64,000 bases of DNA, taken from positions 1 to 64,000 of the forward strand of contig NZ_JBHSMT010000012.1 of the NCBI RefSeq assembly GCF_042654985.1. The letters run 5' to 3'. Shown piece after piece: positions 47,054-55,687 of the stretch. Position 1 is the first letter of the stretch. Each line of letters begins with the position of its first letter. The stretch comes from Paraherbaspirillum soli (GTDB lineage: Bacteria; Pseudomonadota; Gammaproteobacteria; Burkholderiales; Burkholderiaceae_D). Made by a program: the position numbers and the translations under genes. The notes beneath the pieces were generated by a model, which saw nothing but the letters and a program-made list of their open reading frames with translations, did no database searches and had not been told where the DNA came from.

Positions 47054-47083
47054 AAAAAAAAAAGCCACGGCAAAACCGTAGCT
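47054..47083 (-). terminator. Terminator between tal and tkt
   Basis: On the minus strand AGCTACGG and CCGTGGCT pair over 8 bp (one G-T pair) with a 5-nt loop, followed by ten T. It stands 14 bp before the tkt start. Tkt probably needs read-through or its own promoter, which I could not identify in the short gap. Confidence 0.75.
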
Positions 47084-47143
47084 TTAAAAAAGTGGCCATC
47101 CTCATTTGCAGGCTAGTAAAGGATGGCATGAAGTGCAATACGC

Positions 47144-48244
47144 TTATTCGACCAGTGCCAACAGCTTGGCGAAGGCTTCCTCGAACTGTTTCAGCCCGGC
47201 CTCTAGCAAGCTCGCGCCGATTTGCTCCAGGTCGATGCCGTGGCCGGCCAGTTGCGCCAGCACGGATTCGGCGCCATCCATATCGAGCGCCAGCGTCGCG
47301 CGCGCTTCGCCATGATCGCGGAAAGCAGCCAGCGTGGAGTCGGGCACGGTGTTGACGGTCTCGCTGCCGATCAGCTGCTCCACATACATGACATCGCGAT
47401 AGGCCGGGTTCTTGGTGCCGGTACTGGCCCACAGCAACAATTGCGCTTGCGCGCCGGCTTGCGCCAGCGGCGCAAATGCGTGTTGCGTATCTTGCTGCCA
47501 GTTGCGATAGGCAATCTTGGCGGCGGCAATTGCGGCTTTTCCGCGCAGCATGGCGGCGCTGTCCGGCAGTTGCGCGTCGACCACGGTGTCGATGCGGCTG
47601 ATGAAGACGCTGGCGACGCTGGCGATCCCGTCCACCGGCAAGCCGGCGTCAAGCCGGCGCTGCAATCCGCGACCGTGCGCCGCCCGCACTTGCTGCACCT
47701 GGCTGGCCGAGAAGATCAGGGTGACGTTGACGTTGATGCCGGCAAAGATGACTTGCTCCAGCGCTTCGATCCCGGCCGGCGTCGCGGGGATCTTGATCAT
47801 CACGTTAGGACGAGCTATCGCTTGCCATAAGCGTTTGGCCGAGGCGATGGTGCCGGCGGCGTCATGCGCCAGGCTGGGCGAGACTTCAAAACTGACAAAA
47901 CCGGCGCCACCCTGGCTCTCGCAGTACAGCGGCGCCAGCAGATCGCAGGCGCGCTGGACATCGGGCAAGACCAGCGCCTCGAAGCGCGCTTCGGGGTCGG
48001 CGTGCGCGGTGCGCAGCGCCGGTAGCGCCGCCTGATAGGCGGGATCGGTGCGGATGGCGTTGTAAAAGATGGCCGGATTGGAAGTTACGCCGGCAATCCC
48101 GTCGTCGCTGATCCAGCGCGACAGTTCGCCGGAATCGAGCAGTTCGCGGCTCAGATTGTCGAGCCAGATTTGCTGGCCCAGCGCAGCGATCGGTTTAAGA
48201 CGGCTGGACTGGCTTGCGTTGGTCGTTGCGTTTGCATTACTCAT
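47144..48244 (-). CDS. tal: Transaldolase
   Basis: 366 aa, the longer type found in actinobacteria, cyanobacteria and some proteobacteria rather than the 317-aa E. coli TalB type. Transfers dihydroxyacetone units through a Schiff base. Visible features: IWLDNLSRELLDSGELSRWI, GVTSNPAIFYNAI, FVSFEVSPSLAHD, and the catalytic lysine in NVMIKIPAT, then INVNVTLIFSASQ and ASVASVFISRIDTVVD. It lies 75 bp after rbsK on the same strand. Confidence 0.95.
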   Translation of the reverse strand: MSNANATTNASQSSRLKPIAALGQQIWLDNLSRELLDSGELSRWISDDGIAGVTSNPAIFYNAIRTDPAYQAALPALRTAHADPEARFEALVLPDVQRACDLLAPLYCESQGGAGFVSFEVSPSLAHDAAGTIASAKRLWQAIARPNVMIKIPATPAGIEALEQVIFAGINVNVTLIFSASQVQQVRAAHGRGLQRRLDAGLPVDGIASVASVFISRIDTVVDAQLPDSAAMLRGKAAIAAAKIAYRNWQQDTQHAFAPLAQAGAQAQLLLWASTGTKNPAYRDVMYVEQLIGSETVNTVPDSTLAAFRDHGEARATLALDMDGAESVLAQLAGHGIDLEQIGASLLEAGLKQFEEAFAKLLALVE

Positions 48245-48319
48245 ATCAGAACACCACTCCTGCGATCAAAATTATGGCGTGAATTCGCCGGTACATACGA
48301 TGCCCGTAAAGGCGTTTTT

Positions 48320-49270
48320 TCAAACTGCATGCCGTGTAACGGTCACGCCGCGGCTGGTCATGAATTGTTCGACTTCATGCCGATGCGGAATCGATGTTTG
48401 CGCACCGAATTTGGTGACGGCCAGGGCCGCCGCATATTGCGCCTCGATGCCGGCGTCGACCACGCTCAGTCCATGCGCCAGGCCGACCGCGAATGCGCCG
48501 GTGAAGGTATCGCCGGCGGCGGTGGTATCGACCGCCTCCACCGCCACCGCCGGGATGAATCTGCGCGCGCCTTGTTCCGCAATGAAAACGCCGTGCGCGC
48601 CCATCGTCAGCAACACCGTCCCTACCCCGCGCTCAAGCAATCTGACCGCTGCAATGCCGGCGCTGTCGCGATCGCTGACCGGGACCCCGCTCAGTTGCGA
48701 TGCCTCGGTTTCGTTGACGATCAGGTAGTCGACCATGGCCAGCAATTCAGCGCTCAAGGCTTGCATCGGCGCCGGGTTGAAGATCACCGGGACGTCGCTT
48801 TGATGCGCGATCTCGATCGCCCGGGTGACCGCGCTCAATGGCGTTTCAAGCTGGCAGACCAGCGATTGCGCGGACTTGATCGCTGTTGCAGCGGCGTCGA
48901 TGTGAGCCGGCGACAGCGTCTGATTGGCGCCGGGCGTCACCACGATGCTGTTGTGGCCGTCGCCGTCGACCAGGATGCCGGCAACGCCGGTCGCCATGCC
49001 GGCTTGGCGCGACAGAGCGGAAATATCGACGCCGTCATCGACCAGGCATTCCAGCAAACGGTCGCCGAAATTATCTTCGCCGACTCGGCCGATCAATGTG
49101 ACGTCAGCACCCTGGCGCACTGCCGCGACCGCCTGGTTGGCGCCCTTGCCGCCCGGGATCTGATGGAATTCCTGCCCCTGGATGGTTTCGCCGACGGCCG
49201 GCATGCGCGGCGTGCTGAACACCAGGTCCATGTTGACGCTGCCGACAATGGTGATACGAGGTTTCTTCAT
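48320..49270 (-). CDS. rbsK: Ribokinase
   Basis: 316 aa, PfkB family. Phosphorylates ribose to ribose 5-phosphate with ATP. Motifs: substrate-binding ITIVGSVNMDLVFSTPRMPA, GGKGANQAVAAVRQGADVTL, VGEDNFGDRLLECLVDDGVD, and the catalytic region VDTTAAGDTFTGAFAVGLAH with the base Asp in GDTF. It starts 2 bp after rbsC, so both are co-translated. Confidence 0.95.
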   Translation of the reverse strand: MKKPRITIVGSVNMDLVFSTPRMPAVGETIQGQEFHQIPGGKGANQAVAAVRQGADVTLIGRVGEDNFGDRLLECLVDDGVDISALSRQAGMATGVAGILVDGDGHNSIVVTPGANQTLSPAHIDAAATAIKSAQSLVCQLETPLSAVTRAIEIAHQSDVPVIFNPAPMQALSAELLAMVDYLIVNETEASQLSGVPVSDRDSAGIAAVRLLERGVGTVLLTMGAHGVFIAEQGARRFIPAVAVEAVDTTAAGDTFTGAFAVGLAHGLSVVDAGIEAQYAAALAVTKFGAQTSIPHRHEVEQFMTSRGVTVTRHAV

Positions 49271-49272
49271 TT

Positions 49273-50301
49273 TTAGTGCTTTCCTGCGCTCATGCGGTTG
49301 CGGTACATGTCGACGATCACTGCGATCACGATCACCAGGCCGGTGATGATGCGCTTGGCCGGATCGCTGGCGCCGACCTGGGCCAAACCGGCTTCGAGCA
49401 CCGAAATAATCAGTACGCCGAAAAAGGTGTTGATGACCGAACCGCGGCCGCCCATCAGGCTGGTGCCGCCGATCACCACCGCTGCAATCACTTGCAACTC
49501 CATGCCGGCGGCGGCGTTGGGGTCGGCGGCTTCCAGCCGCGACACCTGGAACCCGGCCGCCACCGCGGACAGCAAGCCCAACAGCGCGAACACCGCGGCT
49601 TTGACCGGACGGGTACGGATCCCGGCCAGGCGCATCGCTTCTTCATTGGTGCCGATGCCGATCATGTGACGGCCGAACACGGTGTACGACAACACGATCT
49701 GGCCGACGGCGACGATCAGGATGGCGATCAGGAACGCCGGCGACACGCCTGCGACCACCGGATTGCTGATGAAGGCCACCGCTTCGCCGATGTATTCGGT
49801 ACGCGAGCCGGTTGCCAGATAGGCCGAACCACGGGCGATTTCCAGCATGCCGAGCGTGACGATGAAGGACGGCACCGACCAGGTGACCGAAATCAGGCCG
49901 TTGACCATGCCGCACAAGAAGCCGACCGCCAGCCCGAGCGCGGCGGCGGGCACAAAGCCCCACTGCCAGCTCACCATGGCCAGGCTGAGGACGCCGCCGC
50001 ACAGCGCCAGCACCGAGCCGACCGACAGGTCGATGCCGCCGATGATCATGACAAAGGTCATGCCTACCGCCATCACGGTCAGCGCCGGAATGTCGTTGGC
50101 GATGGTATTAAACGTATTCATTGAAAAAAAGTACTGGCTGGCGAAGCTGAAGAAAGCCACCATGCCGACCAGTACCAGCACCAGTCCCAGATATTCCCGG
50201 GCCTTGCGCATGAATGTCGATGCGTGATTGCCGGCGCTGGCATCGCTGCCCAACAGGGAGCGCGGCGCCGAAGATTGTGTGTCGCTTACTTGGGTTGTCA
50301 T
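49273..50301 (-). CDS. rbsC: Ribose-type ABC transporter permease RbsC
   Basis: 342 aa from the ATG at 50301 (AAGGAC about 8 nt upstream); an ATG five codons further upstream has a weaker site. Eight to ten membrane helices, including YLGLVLVLVGMVAFFSFASQ and TVMAVGMTFVMIIGGIDLSV. The EAA-like loop RSRA-type segment is seen as IGIGTNEEAMRLAGIRTRPV. It forms the channel for the sugar in the inner membrane with RbsA. Ribose is the likely substrate because rbsK follows. A binding-protein gene is absent from the cluster. Confidence 0.93.
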   Translation of the reverse strand: MTTQVSDTQSSAPRSLLGSDASAGNHASTFMRKAREYLGLVLVLVGMVAFFSFASQYFFSMNTFNTIANDIPALTVMAVGMTFVMIIGGIDLSVGSVLALCGGVLSLAMVSWQWGFVPAAALGLAVGFLCGMVNGLISVTWSVPSFIVTLGMLEIARGSAYLATGSRTEYIGEAVAFISNPVVAGVSPAFLIAILIVAVGQIVLSYTVFGRHMIGIGTNEEAMRLAGIRTRPVKAAVFALLGLLSAVAAGFQVSRLEAADPNAAAGMELQVIAAVVIGGTSLMGGRGSVINTFFGVLIISVLEAGLAQVGASDPAKRIITGLVIVIAVIVDMYRNRMSAGKH

Positions 50302-50378
50302 GACTTTGTCCTTCATGTATGTCGGGGGCTGAAAATTCAGCGCTGCCCGCTGTGCCTATTGCTCTGATTCTTACCGTC

Positions 50379-51908
50379 TCATGCTGCTTGTGGCGTATCC
50401 ACATAGCCGCTGAACGCCGCTTCGAGTATCGCGTCCTGGCTGACTTCTTCGCGGTCGAAGATGCGCACCATTTTGCCGGCGCTCATGACGCCGATGCGGT
50501 CGCACAACAGCATCAATTCGACCAGGTCGCTCGACACCACCACCAGGGCCTTGCCTTGCGCCGCCAGTTCCGCCATCAGTTTGTAGATTTCGAATTTGGC
50601 GCCGACGTCGATGCCGCGCGTCGGTTCGTCGAACAACATCACATCGCATTCGCGATGCAGCCAGCGGCCGATCGCGATCTTTTGCTGGTTGCCGCCGGAT
50701 AGTTCGCGCACCGATTGCTCGACCGAGTTGGCGCGCAACGACATCAGGTTGCCGATCTTCTCGGCAATCGCACGTTCTTTCTTATGGTTGAGCCAGCCGC
50801 CCTTGGCCACTTGGGCAATCCCGCTCAAGGTCATGTTGAGCTTGATCGATTGCGTCAGCAGCAGACCCTGTTCCTTGCGATCTTCCGACACCATGGCGAT
50901 GCCGTGCTGGACCGCATCGTGCGGCGATTTGATGATGCATTCCCGGCCGGAGACGTAGACACTTCCGCTATCGCGCTTGTCGGCGCCATAGATCAGGCGC
51001 AAGGTTTCGGTGCGGCCCGAACCGACCAGGCCGGCGATGCCGAGAATTTCGCCGCCGCGCGCTTCGAAGCTGACGTCCTGCACGGCTTTGCCGCGATTGA
51101 GCCGCTCCACTTTCAAGGAAATCTTGCTGGGCTGCGGCTTGGGACGCTCGAGCCGCTCGCCGACCTCGCGGCCGACCATCAGCTTGACCACTTCGGGAAT
51201 GCTGATATCGGCGGCGCGATGGGTTCCCACCACTTGGCCGTCGCGCAGCACCGAGATCGAATCGGCGATGCGCTTGGTTTCTTCCAGCCGATGCGAAATG
51301 TAAATAATGCCGACGCCCTTGGCTTTCAGCCGCTCGATCTGCACGAACAGCAAATCGACTTCGCGGTCGGTCAGCATCGCGGTCGGCTCATCCAGGATCA
51401 GCAGCTTGCAGTCGGCGCTGATGTTGGCGGCGATTTCGATCATCTGGCGTTGGCCGATGCCCAGCTTGGCCACCGGTGTCGCCGGATCGATGCCGCCCAG
51501 TCCGACTTGCGCCATGCAGGCGCTGGCCGCGGCATTGAGCGCCGGGTAGTCGACGAAGCCGAAGCGGCGCGGCAATTTGCGCAGGAACAGGTTCTCGGCC
51601 ACCGTCAGCGTGTTGACCAGGCTGAGTTCCTGCATGACCATGCGGATGCCGCTGTTTTCGGCGGCGGTGCGGGAGGTAGGCGCGAACGGCTGGCCGCAGA
51701 ACTGCATGCTGCCGGCGACCGGCGTCACCAGGCCGCCGACGATTTTGGAAAGCGTGCTTTTGCCAGCGCCGTTTTCACCTGCCAGAACGCGGACTTCGCC
51801 CGGTTGCAGCGAAAGATTCACATCCAGCAGCACAGGCGCGGCATAGGACATCGAAAGCCCGCTGATTTGCAGCAAGGGCTGAGTCTGGTGCTCGGTGATG
51901 GAGCTCAT
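50379..51908 (-). CDS. rbsA: Ribose-type ABC transporter ATPase RbsA
   Basis: 509 aa with two fused ABC domains, as in RbsA/MglA/XylG. First domain: Walker A GENGAGKST, LGIGQRQMIEIAANI signature and Walker B LLILDEPTAML. Second domain: AGLVGSGRTETLRLIYGADK as a degenerate Walker A, VRELSGGNQQKIAIGRWLHR signature and DVMLFDEPTRGIDVG. It energises uptake in the cytosol. It starts a transcript with its own tandem operators at 52011-52034 and promoter TTGACA-18-TTTAAT. Confidence 0.95.
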   Translation of the reverse strand: MSSITEHQTQPLLQISGLSMSYAAPVLLDVNLSLQPGEVRVLAGENGAGKSTLSKIVGGLVTPVAGSMQFCGQPFAPTSRTAAENSGIRMVMQELSLVNTLTVAENLFLRKLPRRFGFVDYPALNAAASACMAQVGLGGIDPATPVAKLGIGQRQMIEIAANISADCKLLILDEPTAMLTDREVDLLFVQIERLKAKGVGIIYISHRLEETKRIADSISVLRDGQVVGTHRAADISIPEVVKLMVGREVGERLERPKPQPSKISLKVERLNRGKAVQDVSFEARGGEILGIAGLVGSGRTETLRLIYGADKRDSGSVYVSGRECIIKSPHDAVQHGIAMVSEDRKEQGLLLTQSIKLNMTLSGIAQVAKGGWLNHKKERAIAEKIGNLMSLRANSVEQSVRELSGGNQQKIAIGRWLHRECDVMLFDEPTRGIDVGAKFEIYKLMAELAAQGKALVVVSSDLVELMLLCDRIGVMSAGKMVRIFDREEVSQDAILEAAFSGYVDTPQAA

Positions 51909-52010
51909 GGCGTATTTCTCGCTTTGCTCATTACGTGTCTCCTAAGGAAAGCTTTGATGTATCAGCTTTGGTATGGCGTTATGCGCTTCTGGATTAGCCA
52001 GTTTTGTTAT

Positions 52011-52034
52011 GCAAACGATTGCGCAAACGATTGC
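52011..52034 (-). promoter_or_regulatory. Tandem LacI-type operator before rbsA
   Basis: Two identical 12-mers GCAAACGATTGC at 52011-52022 and 52023-52034 with no gap. They sit next to the promoter -10 (52036-52041) and resemble the pairs before the nucleoside hydrolase and tsx genes. The GCAA-N4-TTGC symmetry suits a LacI/RbsR-type repressor. Confidence 0.78.
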
Positions 52035-52035
52035 T

Positions 52036-52065
52036 ATTAAATCCCGGCGCTTCAATCACTGTCAA
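52036..52065 (-). promoter_or_regulatory. rbsA promoter
   Basis: TTGACA (52065-52060) and TTTAAT (52041-52036) with an 18-bp spacer on the minus strand, immediately before the operator pair. Transcription would start inside the operator, so bound repressor should block the polymerase. Confidence 0.72.
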
Positions 52066-52119
52066 GCATTTATTTGCGGGGGAAGGTGTTGCGGGAACTG
52101 CGCGAGGGGAAACGGACTG

Positions 52120-52153
52120 CTCCGTCATTTCCGCACTGGCGGAAATGACGGAG
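52120..52153 (-). terminator. Strong hairpin after the nucleoside hydrolase
   Basis: CTCCGTCATTTCCGC and GCGGAAATGACGGAG form a 15-bp perfect stem with a 4-nt loop. On the minus strand no T-tract follows, while TTTT follows on the plus strand. It may be a stem that stabilises the 3' end or a terminator of low efficiency. Confidence 0.6.
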
Positions 52154-52171
52154 TTTTAGTGCTTGCTTGGC

Positions 52172-53305
52172 TTACTTGGACAGCTTGACTGGAACCGGAC
52201 GGGTCAACAGGTCGGTGTAGAAATCGAAGAAGCGATCATTGTCGAAGCGCTTGACGACTTTCACTTTCTGCAGTTTCTCGCCCGCCGGTGCGGCGCCGCG
52301 ATAGCCAACGGAACGTCCGGCATTCTTGCCGAAGTTCATGTCCACGTCGACAAATTCAGTCACCACTTCAGTCGCGAATTTCGGATCCATCAGGTACGCA
52401 ATGGTCAGCGTGTCCCAGATGTTCATGGTTGACTTTGGATCTTCTTCAAAGCCGGTCCCGGTGTAGCCATGGCCGTTCAACTGCTTGAACATCTTGGTGA
52501 TGATGGTTTGCTTGGCCGGGTCGTTGACGATGCGGTCGTATTTTTTCTTGTCCATGACGACGGTATTGGTCACGTCCAGCGGGATGATCACCTGCGGGAT
52601 AGGCTGGCGCACCATGATATGCGCTGCTTCCGGGTCGAACCACCAGTTGAATTCTGCCGTCGGCGTGGTATTGCCAGGCACGTCCACCGCGCCGCCCATA
52701 TAGATGATCTGCTTGATCAGGGGGACGATTTCAGGATTCTTGTGTACCGCCTGCGCCAGATTGGTGAGTGGCCCGATCGCCAGGATGCTCACTTCGTGCG
52801 GGTATTTCTTGACGGTCTCGACAATGAAATCGACCGCGTCCTTGCTTTGCAATTTGGCTTTGGTGGCGAAACCATCGGGCGGCGCCTTCAGGTCCTTCTC
52901 GGTCATTGGCTCTGGCGAGCTCCATGCACCCAGGTAGCCATCGCCCTTGCCGCTCAGCTCCAGCTCTTTGCGAATGGTCTTGATGTCATGCGACAGCGCA
53001 TAATTGGCGCCGCTGTACACACCGATTTGATTCTCGACGCCCAGGCGCTCGACCGATTTGAGCGCATCCGCCACGCCTTGCTTGAGCCATTGATTGCCGG
53101 AGACAACGGTAATCCCCAGCACGTTGATCTTGCCGTCGGCTTGCAGCTGCGCCGCCATCACGCCTAGCTGGCCGTCATCGCTCAAGGTGTTGTAGTCGCT
53201 GTCGATGATGACTTTTGGTGCGGAAACCGGGGCCGCATGCGCAAACACGCTGACCGACAGGGCAAACACACAGCTTAAAAGAGTATTGCGTTTTATTTTG
53301 TTCAT
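52172..53305 (-). CDS. Exported nucleoside hydrolase (IUNH family)
   Basis: 377 aa from the ATG at 53305, preceded by GGAGGAG. The signal peptide NKIKRNTLLSCVFALSVSVF with AHA cleavage site shows export, unlike the cytosolic RihA/B/C enzymes. Family motifs: KVIIDSDYNTLSDDGQLGVM (a variant of the DxDxGxDD calcium site, with extra residues), ILAIGPLTNLAQAVHKNPEI, IIYMGGAVDVPGNTTPTAEF followed by NWWFDPEAA, and VIIPLDVTNTVVMDKKK. The enzyme would release ribose and free base from nucleosides in the periplasm. It stands between the LacI regulator and rbsA with its own operator pair. Confidence 0.92.
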   Translation of the reverse strand: MNKIKRNTLLSCVFALSVSVFAHAAPVSAPKVIIDSDYNTLSDDGQLGVMAAQLQADGKINVLGITVVSGNQWLKQGVADALKSVERLGVENQIGVYSGANYALSHDIKTIRKELELSGKGDGYLGAWSSPEPMTEKDLKAPPDGFATKAKLQSKDAVDFIVETVKKYPHEVSILAIGPLTNLAQAVHKNPEIVPLIKQIIYMGGAVDVPGNTTPTAEFNWWFDPEAAHIMVRQPIPQVIIPLDVTNTVVMDKKKYDRIVNDPAKQTIITKMFKQLNGHGYTGTGFEEDPKSTMNIWDTLTIAYLMDPKFATEVVTEFVDVDMNFGKNAGRSVGYRGAAPAGEKLQKVKVVKRFDNDRFFDFYTDLLTRPVPVKLSK

Positions 53306-53428
53306 TTCTGTCTCCTCCATCCGACGATGGTTTCTGATTGATTTGATCTAAAAACTACTGATCAGGCTGAAAAACTGCCAACGCGATCAAGTAAGGTTGA
53401 AGTTTTTACTACTGGTATAAAAACACTA

Positions 53429-53452
53429 GCAATCGATTGCGCAATCGATTTC
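53429..53452 (-). promoter_or_regulatory. Tandem LacI-type operator before the nucleoside hydrolase
   Basis: GCAATCGATTGC at 53429-53440 is a perfect palindrome and GCAATCGATTTC at 53441-53452 is a near-perfect copy directly adjoining it. They lie just behind the promoter at 53456-53484. Confidence 0.78.
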
Positions 53453-53455
53453 CAG

Positions 53456-53484
53456 ATATTCGTTGCGTACGTTTTTTTTGTCAA
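53456..53484 (-). promoter_or_regulatory. Promoter of the nucleoside hydrolase
   Basis: TTGACA (53484-53479) and GAATAT (53461-53456) with a 17-bp spacer on the minus strand, immediately before the operator pair. Confidence 0.6.
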
Positions 53485-53589
53485 GGGATATTCTCGACGA
53501 CTTCCATATCCATGATTCCCTATGGAAATCAACAACTTGCATCATTTATCCGACATACATAAATCGCTGCCAGGTTAACGCTGGAAGCC

Positions 53590-54600
53590 TTATGTCCCGG
53601 GCGTAAAAGCCGCAGTGGATTTGCGCACAATCAGCGTCGGTTGCAGCAGCTCCCGGCGCAGCGGCAAATGTTCGTTCATGATGCGATCGACCAGAATCCG
53701 CGCGGTCAACTCCCCTATTTCGTGCTTCGGTTGTGCAATCGTCGTCAGCGGCGGGTTGCTGAAGGATGCCAACGCGATGTCGTCGTAGCCCATGACGGTC
53801 AGATCGGCCGGTATCCGCACCCCCGCTTCGGTGGCCGCGCAAATGCCGCCGATCGCCATCAGATCGTTGCCGAAAAACACGGCGCTTGGCCGATTCGGCA
53901 GCGCCAGCAATTGCTGGGTGGCCGTATAGCCGCCCTGGCTGGTGAAGTCGCTATGCACCAGCCAGCTCATGTGCAGATTGACGCCAGCCTCTCGCAGCGC
54001 TCGCAGATACCCGGTAACCCGATCGCGGCTGGGCAGCAAATCTTTGGGACCGGACACGCAGGCGATATCGCGATGCCCAAGGTCCAGCAGATATTTGGTT
54101 GCCAGGTAACCGCCCTGCTCGTGGTCAGCCTCGATAAAATCCGCTGCGATGCCGGTCACTTCCCGGTCGACCAGCACTTTGGGCAGCTGCTCATCGGCCA
54201 GCAGCCGGGTCAGCTCACTATCCGATCCCGAAGAAACCAAAATCAGCCCGTCGATCCTCTTTTCCATCAAGACCCGGATGTATTCCAGCTGCTTGCGCGG
54301 ATCATCGTAGGAGTTGCACAGGATGATGTTGTAGCCAAGCTTGAACGAAGCGTCCTCGATGCCCTGGATCACCTCCGCGAAGTAAGGATTGGAGTTATTC
54401 GGGATCATCATCCCGATCGTGTTGGTCCTGTCGTTCTTGAGGCTGCGCGCTACGGCGCTGGGCACATAACGCATCTCCTGGATGACCGTCAGCACGCGCT
54501 GCCGGACATCTTCGCTGACAACTCGAGTGTTGTTGATGACGTGGGAAACTGTGGTCGTGGATACGCCGGATTTTTCTGCTACCTGCTTCATTGTTGCCAT
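53590..54600 (-). CDS. LacI-family regulator of the nucleoside/ribose cluster
   Basis: 336 aa. The N-terminal helix-turn-helix is typical: TMKQVAEKSGVSTTTVSHVI NNTRVVSEDVRQRV. The ligand-binding domain of periplasmic-binding-protein fold follows (IGMMIPNNSNPYFAEVIQGI, ILCNSYDDPRKQLEYIRVLM, KRIDGLILVSSGSD), with PSAVFFGNDLMAIGGICAAT and YDDIALASFSNPPLTTIAQP. It resembles RbsR/PurR. The three tandem operator pairs in the cluster make it the natural repressor, with ribose, ribose phosphate or a nucleoside as inducer. AGG upstream of the ATG is a modest ribosome binding site. It has no operator of its own, so it may be transcribed from the tsx promoter by read-through or be constitutive. Confidence 0.93.
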   Translation of the reverse strand: MATMKQVAEKSGVSTTTVSHVINNTRVVSEDVRQRVLTVIQEMRYVPSAVARSLKNDRTNTIGMMIPNNSNPYFAEVIQGIEDASFKLGYNIILCNSYDDPRKQLEYIRVLMEKRIDGLILVSSGSDSELTRLLADEQLPKVLVDREVTGIAADFIEADHEQGGYLATKYLLDLGHRDIACVSGPKDLLPSRDRVTGYLRALREAGVNLHMSWLVHSDFTSQGGYTATQQLLALPNRPSAVFFGNDLMAIGGICAATEAGVRIPADLTVMGYDDIALASFSNPPLTTIAQPKHEIGELTARILVDRIMNEHLPLRRELLQPTLIVRKSTAAFTPGT

Positions 54601-54666
54601 AAAGTACCCTACCTTTCTTGCGCTGAATTATGACTCAGGAAGTGACGCAAAAGGAAAGTTACCGAC

Positions 54667-54706
54667 AAAAAACGCTGGCAACATAAACACTATTTCATTG
54701 CCAGCG
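54667..54706 (-). terminator. Rho-independent terminator after tsx
   Basis: On the minus strand CGCTGGCAA and TTGCCAGCG pair over 9 bp around a 16-nt loop, followed by six T. It lies between the tsx stop and the LacI-type regulator start, so the tsx transcript ends here to a large degree. Confidence 0.75.
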
Positions 54707-54794
54707 AACAGGATCAAAACCGAGTTACCGCGACATCACTTGCTTGCCTCCCACATCATTTGGAAACAACACTATTTCGTGTCGTTCCAACTTA

Positions 54795-55586
54795 TTAGAA
54801 GTTGTATTTGAGGGTATAAATCATCGCATTTTCATAGCCGGAGACACCCAGTTTGTTGTGCGCGTAGCGGTAGCTGACGCCGGTGGTGACTTGCTTGTTG
54901 ACGTTCCACCACAGCGAAACGGCGCCGTTCTGGGCGGTCTTGCCTGCGGTGACGACATTGCCGGCTTCGGCCATCTGCAAATATTGCGACTTGCGTCCGA
55001 ATTCGGTCTCGTGCCATTGGGACAGCGTGAACGATTGACCGAAGGCGTCAAAGTTATAGCCAAGCGTGTAACCGCCCATGCCGCCGTTGAATTGGGCGCC
55101 TACGCCCGCCTTGAGCTCCTGGTGCACGCCGAGGAATGGGTGAATCCACAGCTTGCCGAAGGTCAGGTTGGTGCCCAGGCCCAGCACGCGGTTCTGGTCG
55201 TAGAAGCCATTGTCGCGGAAGTCGTACACATGGGAGTACAACATCACAGGCAGGCCGCCGAGATCAGTCAGCTTGAAACGCGCCACGGCCTTGGCGGCAG
55301 TGCGGCGATCCATGCGGTTATCGTCGGTGTTATTTTCTTTTTTCAGCGGATTTTCGAGATCCAGGAATCCGTACAGATCGCCCCAATCACCGCCGCGTCC
55401 GCCTTCCAGTTCCAGATAGGTGAATGACCGTTTCTGCCCGAAAGGCCCCTTGTTGGTCCGGTTGATGGTTGGCGAACTCCATTCAAGACGGTTGATGTTG
55501 GCATCGACAAAAGACCAGTCATCGGCCAGGGCGAGCGTGGAGCAGCTGGCCAACGACAGGGCCAGGAACAGATTGCGTGTCTTCAT
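54795..55586 (-). CDS. tsx: Tsx-like outer-membrane nucleoside channel
   Basis: 263 aa with a signal peptide (KTRNLFLALSLASCSTLALA) and a beta-barrel sequence rich in alternating aromatic strands: WGDLYGFLDLENPLKK, YSHVYDFRDNGFYDQ, GVSYRYAHNKLGV and the terminal aromatic IYTLKYNF, the outer-membrane insertion signal. Family resemblance is to Tsx/OmpK (nucleoside-specific channel-forming proteins). It brings nucleosides into the periplasm, where the exported hydrolase acts. It has its own promoter and tandem operator at 55662-55716. Confidence 0.88.
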   Translation of the reverse strand: MKTRNLFLALSLASCSTLALADDWSFVDANINRLEWSSPTINRTNKGPFGQKRSFTYLELEGGRGGDWGDLYGFLDLENPLKKENNTDDNRMDRRTAAKAVARFKLTDLGGLPVMLYSHVYDFRDNGFYDQNRVLGLGTNLTFGKLWIHPFLGVHQELKAGVGAQFNGGMGGYTLGYNFDAFGQSFTLSQWHETEFGRKSQYLQMAEAGNVVTAGKTAQNGAVSLWWNVNKQVTTGVSYRYAHNKLGVSGYENAMIYTLKYNF

Positions 55587-55661
55587 TATTTCGTGTCTCC
55601 GATTGGGAAAGTTATGTGTTTATTTAATTTCAGCTCTTTTCGGCCAAATAAAATCGACATC

Positions 55662-55685
55662 GCAAACGATTGCGCAATCGATTGC
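55662..55685 (-). promoter_or_regulatory. Tandem LacI-type operator before tsx
   Basis: GCAAACGATTGC at 55662-55673 and GCAATCGATTGC at 55674-55685, directly adjoining. The second half is a perfect palindrome. It lies immediately behind the tsx promoter. Confidence 0.78.
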
Positions 55686-55687
55686 CA

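Larger units (their letters stand above)
51909..52171. other. Intergenic region between nucleoside hydrolase and rbsA
   Basis: 263 bp holding, from right to left on the minus strand, a strong hairpin behind the nucleoside hydrolase, the rbsA promoter and tandem LacI operator pair, and the untranslated leader of rbsA. No coding character was seen. Confidence 0.6.
53306..53589. other. Intergenic control region of the nucleoside hydrolase
   Basis: 284 bp with the promoter and tandem operators at 53429-53484 and the untranslated leader of the nucleoside hydrolase gene. No gene or further repeat was seen. Confidence 0.55.

Noticed and set aside
49276..52040. His/Asp-rich plus-strand frames opposite rbsC and rbsA
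   Set aside because: Biased composition comes from reading the complement of transporter genes; no start or domain support.
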